In this document: positions 9,088-18,275 of the stretch, one piece after another
Numbering within the stretch: position 1 is the first letter of the stretch
How the letters are laid out: every line of letters begins with the position of its first letter
Assembly: GCA_011525385.1 (NCBI GenBank)
Contig: WTGF01000038.1
Coordinates: forward strand, 1 to 64,000
Source of the DNA: Chloroflexota bacterium
GTDB lineage: Bacteria > Chloroflexota > Anaerolineae > Aggregatilineales > Phototrophicaceae
Length of the DNA stretch: 64,000 nucleotides
Direction of reading: 5' to 3'
Program-made: the position numbers and the translations under genes
The notes under the pieces: model-generated
Told to the model about the DNA's origin: nothing
The model's input: the letters and a program-made list of their open reading frames with translations, nothing else
Database searches by the model: none

Positions 9088-9180
9088 ATGCGCGATTTCA
9101 GGGCGAACTTGCGGTACAATGCAAGCGCGCTGAATAGAGAATTGGAAGACGTTCATGATCGTCGATGTGCATTCTCATAG
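9088..9180 (+). CDS. Candidate 30-residue leader peptide overlapping the next start
   Basis: A short frame, MRDFRANLRYNASAL..., with a better Shine-Dalgarno (GGAGG, seven bases before ATG) than the amidohydrolase it overlaps. It ends in TAG at 9178-9180, 23 bases inside the 9155 gene in another frame. This arrangement could serve translational coupling. No family is recognised and the peptide is Arg/Asn-rich without a membrane segment. It may simply be chance. Confidence 0.3.
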   Translation: MRDFRANLRYNASALNRELEDVHDRRCAFS

Positions 9181-10042
9181 TCCGCAATACCGCGGCGCGG
9201 TGCCGCCGGAGCGCCGCAAAATCAATCCGGCTTGGCGGCCCGACCGAGCGGTCAGTTCGGTTTACAACTGGGAGGAGTACCTGGCTGAACAGGCGCCGGC
9301 CGACATCACCATCGTCTTCGGCGTCGCCTGGCACCCGGGCGACAGCACCGGCGGCGTAAATGGCGTCGACGAGTCATCCGATATGCCCGGCAATGTCAAT
9401 GACAAAACCGCCGCCTTCGCAAAGGCCTACCCAGAGCGATTGATCGGCTTCATGTCGCTGCACCCGCACGACCCGCGCGCGCTGGACGAACTGGAACGCT
9501 GTCGTGGCGATCTCGGTTTGCGCGGCATCAAACTGGGCGCGAATTATCAGATCTTTCATCCCCTGGAATCGCGCGCCCTGGCGATCTATGAGCGGGCGCA
9601 GAAATACGGCTTGCCGATCTTGTTTCATCAAGGCACATCGCCCGTGCGCATGGCGCCGATACGTTATGCCCATCCCCTGCTGATGGACGAAGTCGCCATG
9701 CGCTATCCCGATCTCAAGATCATCATGGCGCACCTGGGCCATCCCTGGACGGTGGATACCGCCGTAGTCGTCCGCAAGCACCCGAATGTCTATGCCGATA
9801 TTTCCGGCTTGTTTTACCGCGCTTTTGGCTTCTACGAAGCCATGATCAAGGCGACAGAGTGGAACGTGCTTGATAAGCTGCTCTTCGCCAGCGACTATCC
9901 TGTAACCACCGCGGCAGAAACTTTTGAATCTTTGCGCAAGGTCAACACAATCGTTGAAGGAACGAACTTTCCCAGAGTTCCGGAAGACAAACTGGAAGCG
10001 ATCATTTATCGCGATTCACTAGCGCTTTTGGGGTTGAGCTAA
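9155..10042 (+). CDS. Amidohydrolase-family metal-dependent hydrolase
   Basis: A 295-residue amidohydro_2 TIM-barrel protein. It opens MIVDVHSHSPQYRG, giving the HxH metal motif. Further metal or catalytic positions lie in LFHQGTS, IIMAHLGHPW and the C-terminal LLFASDYPVT. It resembles the aminocarboxymuconate-semialdehyde decarboxylase/uracil-hydrolase-like branch more than lactonases, but the reaction cannot be named. A GGAAG sequence lies upstream of ATG. It is followed after one base by a class III aminotransferase, so the two are co-translated. Confidence 0.82.
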   Translation: MIVDVHSHSPQYRGAVPPERRKINPAWRPDRAVSSVYNWEEYLAEQAPADITIVFGVAWHPGDSTGGVNGVDESSDMPGNVNDKTAAFAKAYPERLIGFMSLHPHDPRALDELERCRGDLGLRGIKLGANYQIFHPLESRALAIYERAQKYGLPILFHQGTSPVRMAPIRYAHPLLMDEVAMRYPDLKIIMAHLGHPWTVDTAVVVRKHPNVYADISGLFYRAFGFYEAMIKATEWNVLDKLLFASDYPVTTAAETFESLRKVNTIVEGTNFPRVPEDKLEAIIYRDSLALLGLS

Positions 10043-10043
10043 G

Positions 10044-11339
10044 ATGACAAACGCATCTCTCTTTGAAAGAGCCGTCGCAGTGACACCGGGCGGCGTCAAC
10101 TCGGGCACGCGCGGACTGAAAGAACCCATCGTCTGGGAAGCCGGCGAGGGGGCCTATCTGGTCGACGCCGAGGGCAAACGCTATCTGGATTATCACGCCG
10201 CCTTCGGTCCCATCATTCTCGGGCACAATCACCCGGCGGTGAACGAGGCCGTCGCCCAAGCCATGACGCGGGTCGATCTCACCGGCGTCGGCACCACCGA
10301 GCTGGAAATCCGTACAGCGGAAAAAATCGTCGAGCACGTGCCCTCGGCGGAAATGGCGCTGATCTTCGGCTCCGGCACCGAAGCCACCTATCTGGCGCAG
10401 CGCCTGGCCCGGGCTGTCACCGGGCGCAAGAAACTGATCAAATTCCAGGGCTGCTTCCATGGTTGGCATGACTATCTGCTGATGAACATCATCAGCCCGC
10501 CGGACAAGATCGGCCTGAAAGATCCCGCCTCCGCCGGCATACTGCCGGAAGCGATCGACAATACGATTGTCTTGCCCTTCAACGACAGCGAAGCGCTAGA
10601 AAGCGCCGTGAATGCGGAGGGCGATGAGATCGCCGCCATCATCCTGGAACCGATCCCGCACAATATCGGCTGCGTCCTGCCGCAAGTCGAGTTCGTAGAG
10701 ACCTTGCGACGCCTCTGCGACGAACGCGGCATCATCCTGATCTTTGACGAAGTGATCACCGGATTCCGACATGGACTCGGCGGCTATCAGGAAAAAATGG
10801 GCATCCTGCCGGATTTGACGACCCTGGCAAAAGCCATCGCCAATGGCTATCCCTGCGCCGCCCTGGCCGGGCGGGCAGACCTGATGATGCGCTTTTCCAG
10901 CGCCGGCGGCGATGTCTTTGTGGGCGGCACGTACAACGGACACCCCGTCGCCACCTCAGCAGCGCTGGCCACGATCGGTCAACTGGAAGACGACGCTGTC
11001 TATGAAAGGCTGTTCCGCCTGGGCGACAAAGCCCGGCGCGGCCTGCAGGAGATCGCCGATCGGCTCGATATCGACATGACGGTGGCGGGTTATGGATCGG
11101 TCTTTGTGCCCTATTTCATGAGCGGACCGATCAGGCGCTACCAGGACTTGCTGCGCAACAAGAGCGAAGCCGATGTCATGTTCCGTGAGGAGATGGGCAA
11201 ACGCGGCATCTTCATGTTGCCGACGGCGATGAAGCGCAATCATATTTCCGCCGCCCATAGCGAAGCCGATATCGACCATACGCTCGGCGTCGCGGAAGAG
11301 GTGCTGAAGGAAATGGCCCGCAATTACGGATTGCGGTAA
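10044..11339 (+). CDS. Class III PLP aminotransferase (glutamate-1-semialdehyde aminomutase-like)
   Basis: A 431-residue PLP enzyme, fold type I. The PLP lysine is K263 in TTLAKAIANGYP. IFDEVITGFR (233-242) supplies the aspartate that binds the pyridine nitrogen, and FHGWHD (138-143) stacks on the cofactor. The N-terminus (TPGGVNSGTRG) resembles HemL, but with no other heme genes here and catabolic neighbours, a catabolic aminotransferase or amino-acid mutase role is more likely than tetrapyrrole synthesis (inference). It starts one base after the hydrolase stop. It is convergent with the dehydratase at 11352. Confidence 0.87.
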   Translation: MTNASLFERAVAVTPGGVNSGTRGLKEPIVWEAGEGAYLVDAEGKRYLDYHAAFGPIILGHNHPAVNEAVAQAMTRVDLTGVGTTELEIRTAEKIVEHVPSAEMALIFGSGTEATYLAQRLARAVTGRKKLIKFQGCFHGWHDYLLMNIISPPDKIGLKDPASAGILPEAIDNTIVLPFNDSEALESAVNAEGDEIAAIILEPIPHNIGCVLPQVEFVETLRRLCDERGIILIFDEVITGFRHGLGGYQEKMGILPDLTTLAKAIANGYPCAALAGRADLMMRFSSAGGDVFVGGTYNGHPVATSAALATIGQLEDDAVYERLFRLGDKARRGLQEIADRLDIDMTVAGYGSVFVPYFMSGPIRRYQDLLRNKSEADVMFREEMGKRGIFMLPTAMKRNHISAAHSEADIDHTLGVAEEVLKEMARNYGLR

Positions 11340-11351
11340 GCGAGAGTCCGA

Positions 11352-12539
11352 CTAATCTTCGGCGCAGGGCCTGCGAAGATTCAAACCATCGCGATTCAAT
11401 TCAAGGCCCCAGCCCGGTTTGTCCGGCAAGTGCAGGTAACCGTCCTGCGGCAGGGGCTCGTCGAGGAAAATATCGCCGAAAATCGGCACAATCTCGTCGG
11501 CGGCCGGGCTCATCATCAAGAATTCCGCCATCGGGCAATTGCTGAAAGCGTATTGCAGATGATAAGCAAAGATGCCCGAGCCATGCGGAATGACCGGGAT
11601 ATCATAAGCCGAGGCCATAGCGACGATGCGCCGCGCTTCGGTCATGCCGCCGACCCAGGTCAGATCCGGCTGCAAAATATCGAAACACTTGCGCGCGATC
11701 AACTCGCGATAGCCGTAGCGGGTGTATTCGTGTTCGCCGCCTGTGAACAAGCAAGACGATACGCTCGCTTTCAATTCGGCGCAGCCGTCGTAGTCGTCCG
11801 GCGGCAGGCATTCTTCCAGCCAATAGACATCGTATGGCTCAAGCGCTTTTGCCAATTGGATCGCATAGGGAACGGTCAGCGACATATAACAATCAAACAT
11901 GAGGCGAAAATCGGGACCGACGCTCGCGCGCGATTTTTCCATCAGCGCGACGTTTTTCTTCAAGCCCTCGATTCCATCCGCGGGACCGTACATCAAGGGC
12001 AGCTTGGCGGCGTGAAAACCCATTTCCTGCGCCAGATCCGGACGAATCGTGGTCGCGTACATCGGCAGTTTGTCTTTGGTCGCCCCGCCCAAGAGGGCAT
12101 AGACGGGCTCGTCGCGCAGCTTGCCCAGCAGATCCCATAGCGCCAGATCGACGGCGCTGATGGCGTGAATCGCCAGTCCCTTGCGCCCGTAAGGCAGGGT
12201 CGCGCGCCACATCTGATCCCAAATGAGTTCGACATCGCGAGGAGACTGACCCAGGAGAAAGCGCCTGAGGTGCCGCTCGATGATGAAACAGGCCGGTTCG
12301 CCGCCGGTGCTGATGCCGACGCCGGTACTGCCGTCCTCCAGTTCCACCTCGACGATCACGCCGCCCAGGGCGTTGATGCCCCAGCTGACGCGGGAATCCT
12401 TGTACGCGTCGTATATGGACATGGGGTTGGCGATGGGCGTGTCGATAATCCAGTGGCCCCGCGGCTGAAAGTGATAGTCGGCCCCGCTGCTGGCGTCGTT
12501 GACGTAAGCGCGAACGTCGACGATCTTGGCGCGTTTCAT
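11352..12539 (-). CDS. L-rhamnonate dehydratase-like enolase-superfamily enzyme
   Basis: A 395-residue enzyme closely matching the L-rhamnonate dehydratase family, which converts L-rhamnonate to 2-keto-3-deoxy-L-rhamnonate. Metal ligands appear intact: D216 in MFDCYM, the Glu pair at 242-243 (WLEECLPPDDY) and E269 in GGEHEYTRYGYREL. QPDLTWVGGMTEA (290-301) and IPHGSG (317-322) give the family Asp and catalytic His. Unlike the paralogue at 5439-6644, the first ligand is the expected Asp. The start has GAGGAGG nine bases upstream. It lies at the downstream end of a minus-strand operon with a deacylase and an oxidoreductase. Confidence 0.88.
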   Translation of the reverse strand: MKRAKIVDVRAYVNDASSGADYHFQPRGHWIIDTPIANPMSIYDAYKDSRVSWGINALGGVIVEVELEDGSTGVGISTGGEPACFIIERHLRRFLLGQSPRDVELIWDQMWRATLPYGRKGLAIHAISAVDLALWDLLGKLRDEPVYALLGGATKDKLPMYATTIRPDLAQEMGFHAAKLPLMYGPADGIEGLKKNVALMEKSRASVGPDFRLMFDCYMSLTVPYAIQLAKALEPYDVYWLEECLPPDDYDGCAELKASVSSCLFTGGEHEYTRYGYRELIARKCFDILQPDLTWVGGMTEARRIVAMASAYDIPVIPHGSGIFAYHLQYAFSNCPMAEFLMMSPAADEIVPIFGDIFLDEPLPQDGYLHLPDKPGWGLELNRDGLNLRRPCAED

Positions 12540-12560
12540 CGCACGGTCCTCCTCAAGCGC

Positions 12561-14180
12561 CTAAAAAGCATCGTGGCGTTCGTGCGCGCGGCCGAAGGGA
12601 TCGCGCAGGGCGCGACCGGGCGTCGCGCCCGTCGCCTGTCCATCCGCCAGCGCCTGTACACCGTTGACAATGACTTCGCTGACGCCCTCGGCAAGTTTGC
12701 GCGGCTGCTCGTAGGTCGCTGTCGCTCGCAGGCTCTCGGGATCGAATACGGTCAAGTCCGCTTTGAAGCCGGGGCGGATAATGCCGCGGTCGAGGCTGCC
12801 AATGCGCCGGGCGGGAGCGGAAGTCAACTTGCGAATGCCTTCTTCCCAACTCAAAAGCCCCAGGTCGCGCACATAGTGCGACAAAAACCGCGCATGAGCG
12901 CCCCATCCACGCGGGTGAGGCTGGCCGCCGACCAGGATGCCATCGCTGCCGACGACATGCGCCGGGTGCTGCATGAGGGCTTGCACGTGCTCTTCAATGC
13001 CGAAGAAAGCCAGGCAAGATACACCCAGTCGCGTTTCCACCAGCAGATCAGCGAAGAAGTCAAAGGGCAGCTTGCCGGCCCTTTCAGCCGCATCCGGCAG
13101 GGACATGCCGATGATGGCCGGGTCATGATCGCCCAGGATGCCCCCGATACGCAGCATTTCCCAACCGAGAGGCACGCCTTGCATGCCATCGGAACCGGTC
13201 ACTTCCAGTTCGTGCCGCAGTTTCGCCCGGCTCTCCGGCGCAGACAGATGCCCCAAGATAACGTCCACGCCGCCTTCCTGCGCCCAGCTAGGCAGCATAG
13301 CATGCAAATAGGTCTGACCCGCCAAATAGGGATAGGCGTCCAGGGTCACTTCGGCGCCTTCGGCGCGCGCGCCGTCAATCATGTCGATCAATTCGCCGAC
13401 GCGTCCTTGGTTGATGGGAAAGCTCAGGTGACAGTGCGTCAGATGAACCGGCACGGCGGCGCGGCGGCCGATTTCAATCGAATCCCAATAACCCTTTAGC
13501 GCCTGGACGCCGTAGTTGCGATGATGCGGACAGTAGAATCCCTGATAGGGACGGATGACTTCGCAGAGTTCCACCAGTTCGTCGTCGCTGGCGAACATGC
13601 AGGGCGCGTAGGTCAAGCCGGTCGACAAACCGATCGCGCCTTCGCGCATGCATTGATCAAGGATGGCCTTCATGCGCGCCATCTCGGCGGCGCTCGGCTC
13701 GCGGTTTTCCATGCCGACGACGGCCATGCGAATGGTGCCTTGCGAGGCGAAGCTGGCTACATTGACGGCGGAACCCCCGTCAAAACGGTCGAGATAGCTG
13801 GTCAGCGTGGTCCAATCGCGATCAATATCGGGCAGGCCATTCCAGGCGGACAGTTGATCGCGCAAGATTGCTGCTGTCTCGGGCGTGGCCGGCGCCAAGC
13901 CCAAGCCATCGTGACCGATAACATCGGTTGTCACGCCTTGATGAATCTTGCATTCGTGGAGGGGGTTGACCAGGGGCTGCAAGTCGGAATGCGTATGCAT
14001 ATCAATGAAACCGGGGCTGACAAAGCGGCCGTCGGCTTTGATCGTGACTTTGGCCGCTTCGCCCGCCAGATTCCCTACAGCCACGATTTGATCGCCGGCG
14101 ACGGCGACATCGGCCCAGAACCAGGGCGATCCCGCCCCGTCAATCAGGCGTCCGCCTTCAATCAGCAGATCGTGCATCAA
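12561..14180 (-). CDS. N-acyl-D-amino-acid deacylase-family amidohydrolase
   Basis: A 539-residue dihydroorotase-like amidohydrolase related to D-aminoacylases, which release D-amino acids from N-acyl-D-amino acids. The N-terminal beta-sandwich (LLIEGGRLIDGAG) leads into the metal motif FIDMHTHSD. GVTTDVIGHDG follows; known D-aminoacylases have GNCG here with a Cys metal ligand, so this protein has Asp in place of the Cys. VHLTHCHLS and the late VVGSDGILVGG supply later ligands, and the C-terminal sandwich (DLTVFDPESLR) closes the fold. Its ATG overlaps the stop of the next upstream gene by four bases. Together with the D-threonine-aldolase-like gene it suggests D-amino-acid scavenging. Confidence 0.83.
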   Translation of the reverse strand: MMHDLLIEGGRLIDGAGSPWFWADVAVAGDQIVAVGNLAGEAAKVTIKADGRFVSPGFIDMHTHSDLQPLVNPLHECKIHQGVTTDVIGHDGLGLAPATPETAAILRDQLSAWNGLPDIDRDWTTLTSYLDRFDGGSAVNVASFASQGTIRMAVVGMENREPSAAEMARMKAILDQCMREGAIGLSTGLTYAPCMFASDDELVELCEVIRPYQGFYCPHHRNYGVQALKGYWDSIEIGRRAAVPVHLTHCHLSFPINQGRVGELIDMIDGARAEGAEVTLDAYPYLAGQTYLHAMLPSWAQEGGVDVILGHLSAPESRAKLRHELEVTGSDGMQGVPLGWEMLRIGGILGDHDPAIIGMSLPDAAERAGKLPFDFFADLLVETRLGVSCLAFFGIEEHVQALMQHPAHVVGSDGILVGGQPHPRGWGAHARFLSHYVRDLGLLSWEEGIRKLTSAPARRIGSLDRGIIRPGFKADLTVFDPESLRATATYEQPRKLAEGVSEVIVNGVQALADGQATGATPGRALRDPFGRAHERHDAF

Positions 14181-15208
14181 TTCGCTCCCTTGATCTCCGC
14201 CTCTTGATAGGCATCGAGGACGACTTTCATCAACTCGCGCGCCACCTGTCCATCGGTCTGCGGACGCGCGCCGCTATCGACGCAGTCGAAGAAATGCCGC
14301 ACTTCTTCCGTCAGGTCCAGCCCTTCGTCGCTATCGAGCAAAACCTTGTCTTCACAACCGGGTTGAGAGACCGTGATCTGCGATTGCCAGGGGCAACGAT
14401 AGCCTTCTACGGCTAATTTGCCTAGCGGATTGACCGTCAAGGTAATGACCGCCCGCTCACAATAAGCGCGCATGACGTACCAGCGATCCGGCGCGGGTGA
14501 AAACCAGGTATGTCGCGTCGTGCCAACCACGCCGTTCTTGAACTTGATGACGGAAATGGCGGTATCTTCCCCCTCCATAGGGATGCCGGCATGGGCGCCA
14601 ACCATCGATACTGATTGCACCTCTCCCGCGATCCAGAGCATAACATCCAGCATATGCGCCGAAGCGGAGAAGAATACGCCGCCGCCCAGTGTCGCCTTTT
14701 TTACGAACCAACCGCCGGTGACATATTCGCGATTGTCTTCGTCCATGAAGGCATCCAACATGAAGAGTCGACCATAGTCGCCGCTGTCGATCGCTCTCTT
14801 GAAAACCTGCGTACTCACCCGATAGCGGTGAGGGAGCGCGATCATCAGTGTTTTGCCCTGCTTGTCGGCTTCGACGATCATATCATCCGCTTCGTCCAGC
14901 GTGATGGCGAAGGGCTTTTCCAGGAGCACGTGACAGCCGGCGCGCAGGACATCCATGGTGATGGGATGATGCAAGTGATGCGGCACCAGAATGATTGCGG
15001 CGTCGACGCGGTCCAAGCCCTCGCGATAATCGCTGAGCACGTCGATATCCCCCGCGTCCTGCAAGGTCGCTGCGATATGCGCCGCGCGTTCCCGGTCGGG
15101 GTCGGCGGTCCAGACAACCTCGGCGCGCTGCGCCAGCCGGTTGAGCGCCGCCACATGAAAAGGCGCGATCCAGCCGCAGCCAATGATCCCCACGCGATGT
15201 TTGCTCAT
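14177..15208 (-). CDS. Gfo/Idh/MocA-family oxidoreductase
   Basis: A 343-residue NAD(P)-dependent oxidoreductase. I place the start at ATG 15208 because RVGIIGCGWIAPFHV, the Rossmann loop, follows directly and GAGGG lies upstream. A longer frame begins at 15253 but would overlap the upstream gene. HVLLEKPFAITLDEAD carries the EKP motif and ALPHRYRV follows. The C-terminal domain has the usual TRHTW segment in a beta-sheet. It sits 11 bases after the D-threonine-aldolase-like gene and overlaps the deacylase, so all belong to one transcript. Confidence 0.87.
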   Translation of the reverse strand: MSKHRVGIIGCGWIAPFHVAALNRLAQRAEVVWTADPDRERAAHIAATLQDAGDIDVLSDYREGLDRVDAAIILVPHHLHHPITMDVLRAGCHVLLEKPFAITLDEADDMIVEADKQGKTLMIALPHRYRVSTQVFKRAIDSGDYGRLFMLDAFMDEDNREYVTGGWFVKKATLGGGVFFSASAHMLDVMLWIAGEVQSVSMVGAHAGIPMEGEDTAISVIKFKNGVVGTTRHTWFSPAPDRWYVMRAYCERAVITLTVNPLGKLAVEGYRCPWQSQITVSQPGCEDKVLLDSDEGLDLTEEVRHFFDCVDSGARPQTDGQVARELMKVVLDAYQEAEIKGAN

Positions 15209-15219
15209 GACTTTGGCCC

Positions 15220-16326
15220 TCACTGCGACTTCCCACGCGCCGCGACCGCCCACTGATCAATAACGCGATCGCCCTGCGTGATGATCATACTGTCGAAGAG
15301 ATTGATCACCGGGCAGATATGATTGGGAATGACCTCGACCCGTTCGCCGATTCGGGCAGGATCTTCGGGCGGCACGGCCGTAGCGCCGTGTTCCTCGCTC
15401 AAACTTCGGATTTCCCAATCCGGATGCCCGACGACGATGCCATGCCCGGCCACCGGCGGAGACACCCCGGCCCGATCACTCGTCAGCGCTTTGGTACCGG
15501 CATCGAGAATGATGCGGTCGGCTGCCGGGCGCGTCGCCACCGTCGTCAAAACGCGGGCCGCGCAGCGATCGGGCTTGACGACTTCATGCAGCACTTCGCT
15601 GCGGTCATAAAAGACATAGATGCCCGGTCGTGTCTCGGTGACGCCAGCGACGGTCGCCGTGATTTTGGCGGTGGCTGTCAAGCCGACGGAGATGATCGGC
15701 ACTTCGAGCCCGGACTTGCGGATCAACTCGGCACTTTCCGCCATCATTTCGCCGGCGCTGAGTCCGGTCGCGCGTACTTGATCGGGCGCGCCCGCCAGTT
15801 GCGCGTGCCCCTCATGGGTTAACAAGCCCGCAAAGCGTAGACCCGGCAGCCGATCAATAAACTGTGCCAAATCGCGCGCTGGATCGCCGGGGGCGACGCC
15901 GCAGCGGCTCAAGCCGGTATCGACTTCGACCATCACCGGCAGTTCGATTCCGTCAGCGCTCATTGATTTCGCAAGCGCCTGGGCAATGTCGATGTGATCG
16001 ACGACGGTGGTGATATGGGCGCGTTGGCAAAGCTCCACCAAACGTCGATGCTTGGTCGGACCAACTAGCGGATAAGCCACCAGGATTTCGCTGCAGCCGG
16101 CATCGATGAAGACTTCCGCCTCGCTGAGCTTGGCGACCGTCAAGCCGACCGCCCCCGCTTCCATTTGCAGTTTGCCGATTTGCGGCGTCTTATGCGTCTT
16201 GGCATGCGGACGCAGGACTATGCCGTTCGCTTCCGCGAAGGCAGCCATATCGTCGATGTTGAAGCGAAGTTTGTCGATATCGACGATCAGGGCTGGCGTA
16301 TCGAGATCGTCCTTGCGCATCGCCAT
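15220..16326 (-). CDS. D-threonine aldolase / D-serine dehydratase-like PLP enzyme
   Basis: A 368-residue fold-type III PLP enzyme of the DSD1/D-threonine-aldolase family, which degrades D-amino or beta-hydroxy-D-amino acids. DTPALIVDIDKL starts the alanine-racemase-like barrel. The PLP lysine is K43 in RPHAKTHK. The C-terminal beta domain ends with IPNHICPVINLFD, where H336 and C338 match the divalent-metal ligands of this family. Length is typical. Its start shares one base with the stop of the upstream phosphotriesterase-like gene (TGATG). A second ATG two codons in is possible. The aldolase or dehydratase specificity cannot be told from sequence. Confidence 0.88.
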   Translation of the reverse strand: MAMRKDDLDTPALIVDIDKLRFNIDDMAAFAEANGIVLRPHAKTHKTPQIGKLQMEAGAVGLTVAKLSEAEVFIDAGCSEILVAYPLVGPTKHRRLVELCQRAHITTVVDHIDIAQALAKSMSADGIELPVMVEVDTGLSRCGVAPGDPARDLAQFIDRLPGLRFAGLLTHEGHAQLAGAPDQVRATGLSAGEMMAESAELIRKSGLEVPIISVGLTATAKITATVAGVTETRPGIYVFYDRSEVLHEVVKPDRCAARVLTTVATRPAADRIILDAGTKALTSDRAGVSPPVAGHGIVVGHPDWEIRSLSEEHGATAVPPEDPARIGERVEVIPNHICPVINLFDSMIITQGDRVIDQWAVAARGKSQ

Positions 16327-17276
16327 CAGAAAGCCAATACCCGCTGCGGATTGGTCACGAACATGGTTTCAACCTGGCTGTCGGTGACGCCGTGCGCCTT
16401 CTGCAGCTTGGGCACGAACTGCGAATAAACATAGGTATAATCGTCCCAGACGTCATCGCCGGAGGCCGCCTCGTAACCGTGGGCGAAGACGGCGGCATCG
16501 TGGCTGAGCATAATCTGGTCGACATAGCCTTTCTTGATGGCGTTGCCCACCACCTCGAGCCAATGTTCATCTTCAAAGAAGGCCCCGACCATGCCGATGC
16601 GGTCCATGCTGACGTTGGCGCCCCGCTTCAGGACAAGCTCGGAGCCGGTGATTGGGTCCGGCTGGCAGCCGATATGACTGAGGATGACTTCCTCGGGCAT
16701 GACGCCTTCCGACTCAAATATGTCAAGCTGTTCGGGACCCAGGCCATCCGTAGTATGCGTGATGATAGGACAGCCGGTGGCCCGGTGGGCGCGGGAGGCG
16801 GCGCGCAAGACCTCTTCTTCTTTGGCGGAGATCTGACCTTCGCCGGTCGCGCATTTGATCAAACCGGCTTTCAATAGCGTCTCGCCCATGCCCTCGGTGA
16901 TTTCACGGACAAACAGCGCCGCCATCTGGTCGATATCCATCAACTGCGCGTAGAGGTGCATCGGCGCCCAGGATTCGTGAAAGAAACCGGTAGAGCAGAT
17001 GATCTTGACCTGGCTGCGGCGGGCGACATCATGAAAGAGATCGAGATAGCGCCCGGTGCCGATGGGCGTGCATTCAGTCATGGCGCCGATGCCGGAGGCA
17101 TAAAGCTCATCCATCTTGGCGACCATGCGGTCCGCCATTTCCTCGCGATCGAAGTCGATAACCTTGGGACGTCCCAACAGGTCTCCCCAATCCACGCACA
17201 GATGCTCGTGGATCAGCGTGCGACCGAGTTCTTCCGGCGCGACATCGCCCGTAATCGTGCGTACTTTTTTGCTCAT
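16326..17276 (-). CDS. Phosphotriesterase-family (PTE/PHP) metal hydrolase
   Basis: A 316-residue binuclear-metal TIM-barrel hydrolase. Ligands are visible in order: HEH at 23-25 (LIHEHLCVDW), K141 as the probable carboxylated bridging lysine (LIKCATGEG), H174 (IITHTT), H201 (LSHIGCQPD) and D260 (MLSHDAAVF). Members outside true phosphotriesterases are mostly lactonases or esterases, and a lactonase fits the sugar and amino-acid context better (inference). GGAGG precedes the start. It is 16 bases downstream of an oxidoreductase gene, apparently within one long minus-strand operon. Confidence 0.87.
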   Translation of the reverse strand: MSKKVRTITGDVAPEELGRTLIHEHLCVDWGDLLGRPKVIDFDREEMADRMVAKMDELYASGIGAMTECTPIGTGRYLDLFHDVARRSQVKIICSTGFFHESWAPMHLYAQLMDIDQMAALFVREITEGMGETLLKAGLIKCATGEGQISAKEEEVLRAASRAHRATGCPIITHTTDGLGPEQLDIFESEGVMPEEVILSHIGCQPDPITGSELVLKRGANVSMDRIGMVGAFFEDEHWLEVVGNAIKKGYVDQIMLSHDAAVFAHGYEAASGDDVWDDYTYVYSQFVPKLQKAHGVTDSQVETMFVTNPQRVLAF

Positions 17277-17292
17277 AGCCTTCTCCTCCGAA

Positions 17293-18270
17293 TCAATCGT
17301 TTATTCTCACGGGTTTGCCAGTGCGAGCCGATTCATAAGCGGCATGCACACAAGCCAAGCTGCGTCGGCCGTCTTCGCCGGTCACGCAGGGTTCTCGGTC
17401 TTGCAGGATGGCGCCGACGAATTCGCCGATTTCTTTCTGAAAGGTATCGTCCCGTTCGCGACGTTGCACCCAGCTATGACGGGCATTGGAGAACTCGAGG
17501 GCGTTCCAGGTATCAATGCGGATCGTCCCGCCGGTTCCGTAGAGATCCAGATCGCATTTGAAGGGCAGGGCAAAATCCACCACCCAATTGTGCACCGTCG
17601 TGCCCATGGCGCCATTCTCGAAACGAATCGCCACAACAGTGCTGTCTTCTACCGTTTTGCGCGCGTCATAGGTCTCGGCATAAGCGAAGACCTCGACGAT
17701 TTCCGAGCCCAGCAGCCAGCGCAGCCGATCAAAGCTGTGGGCGCCATTGACGTGCAAGACACCGCCGCCGGCCTGCTCTTTTTGCCAGAACCACTCCGGG
17801 ATCTGTCCGCCAGTGGTCATGATGTCGACAGCCAAGGTCACCTGCCCCAGTTCGCCGGCGTCGATTAAGCGCTTCGCTGTTTCCAACTCGGCATGAAAGC
17901 GATGGGTGAAACCGAGCATGAGCTTAACACCGGCTTGCTTCTGCGCGTCCAGAATTCGATCGGCCTCCTCCAGCGAATTGGCCATCGGCTTTTCCAGCAA
18001 GATATGTTTGCCGGCGCCGGCGGACGCGACCGCAACCTCTTCGTGCAGGTGATGCGGCAAGGCGATGTAAACCGCGTCTAAGGATTCGTCTTCCAGGACA
18101 GCCCGGTAATCCCGCTCCCAGGCGATCCCATAAGGTTTTGCAAGCGCGCGGGCGGAGGCTTCGACCAGATCGCAGATGACCGCGACCTCCAGGTCCGGCA
18201 CGTCCGGCGCGGCTTCCATGAAAGATTTGGCGATGATCCCGGCGCCCAGCACGCCCAGTTTGACCGACAT
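17293..18270 (-). CDS. Gfo/Idh/MocA-family oxidoreductase
   Basis: A 325-residue oxidoreductase. The frame is open to 18561, but the upstream part is antisense-like low-complexity sequence that overlaps a permease gene, so I start at ATG 18270, where VKLGVLGAGIIAKSF begins the Rossmann fold. HILLEKPMANSLEEAD carries the EKP motif; GFTHRFH follows. A Trp/Gly-rich stretch (EWFWQKEQAGGG) near residue 165 is typical of the branch acting on sugar-like substrates. It lies five bases after the last permease of the sugar importer, suggesting it oxidises the imported substrate. Confidence 0.87.
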   Translation of the reverse strand: MSVKLGVLGAGIIAKSFMEAAPDVPDLEVAVICDLVEASARALAKPYGIAWERDYRAVLEDESLDAVYIALPHHLHEEVAVASAGAGKHILLEKPMANSLEEADRILDAQKQAGVKLMLGFTHRFHAELETAKRLIDAGELGQVTLAVDIMTTGGQIPEWFWQKEQAGGGVLHVNGAHSFDRLRWLLGSEIVEVFAYAETYDARKTVEDSTVVAIRFENGAMGTTVHNWVVDFALPFKCDLDLYGTGGTIRIDTWNALEFSNARHSWVQRRERDDTFQKEIGEFVGAILQDREPCVTGEDGRRSLACVHAAYESARTGKPVRIND

Positions 18271-18275
18271 CCCGC

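Noticed and set aside
12165..13499. 444-codon plus-strand frame across the deacylase and dehydratase genes
   Set aside because: No domain recognised; the minus-strand genes have clear motifs and Shine-Dalgarno sites.
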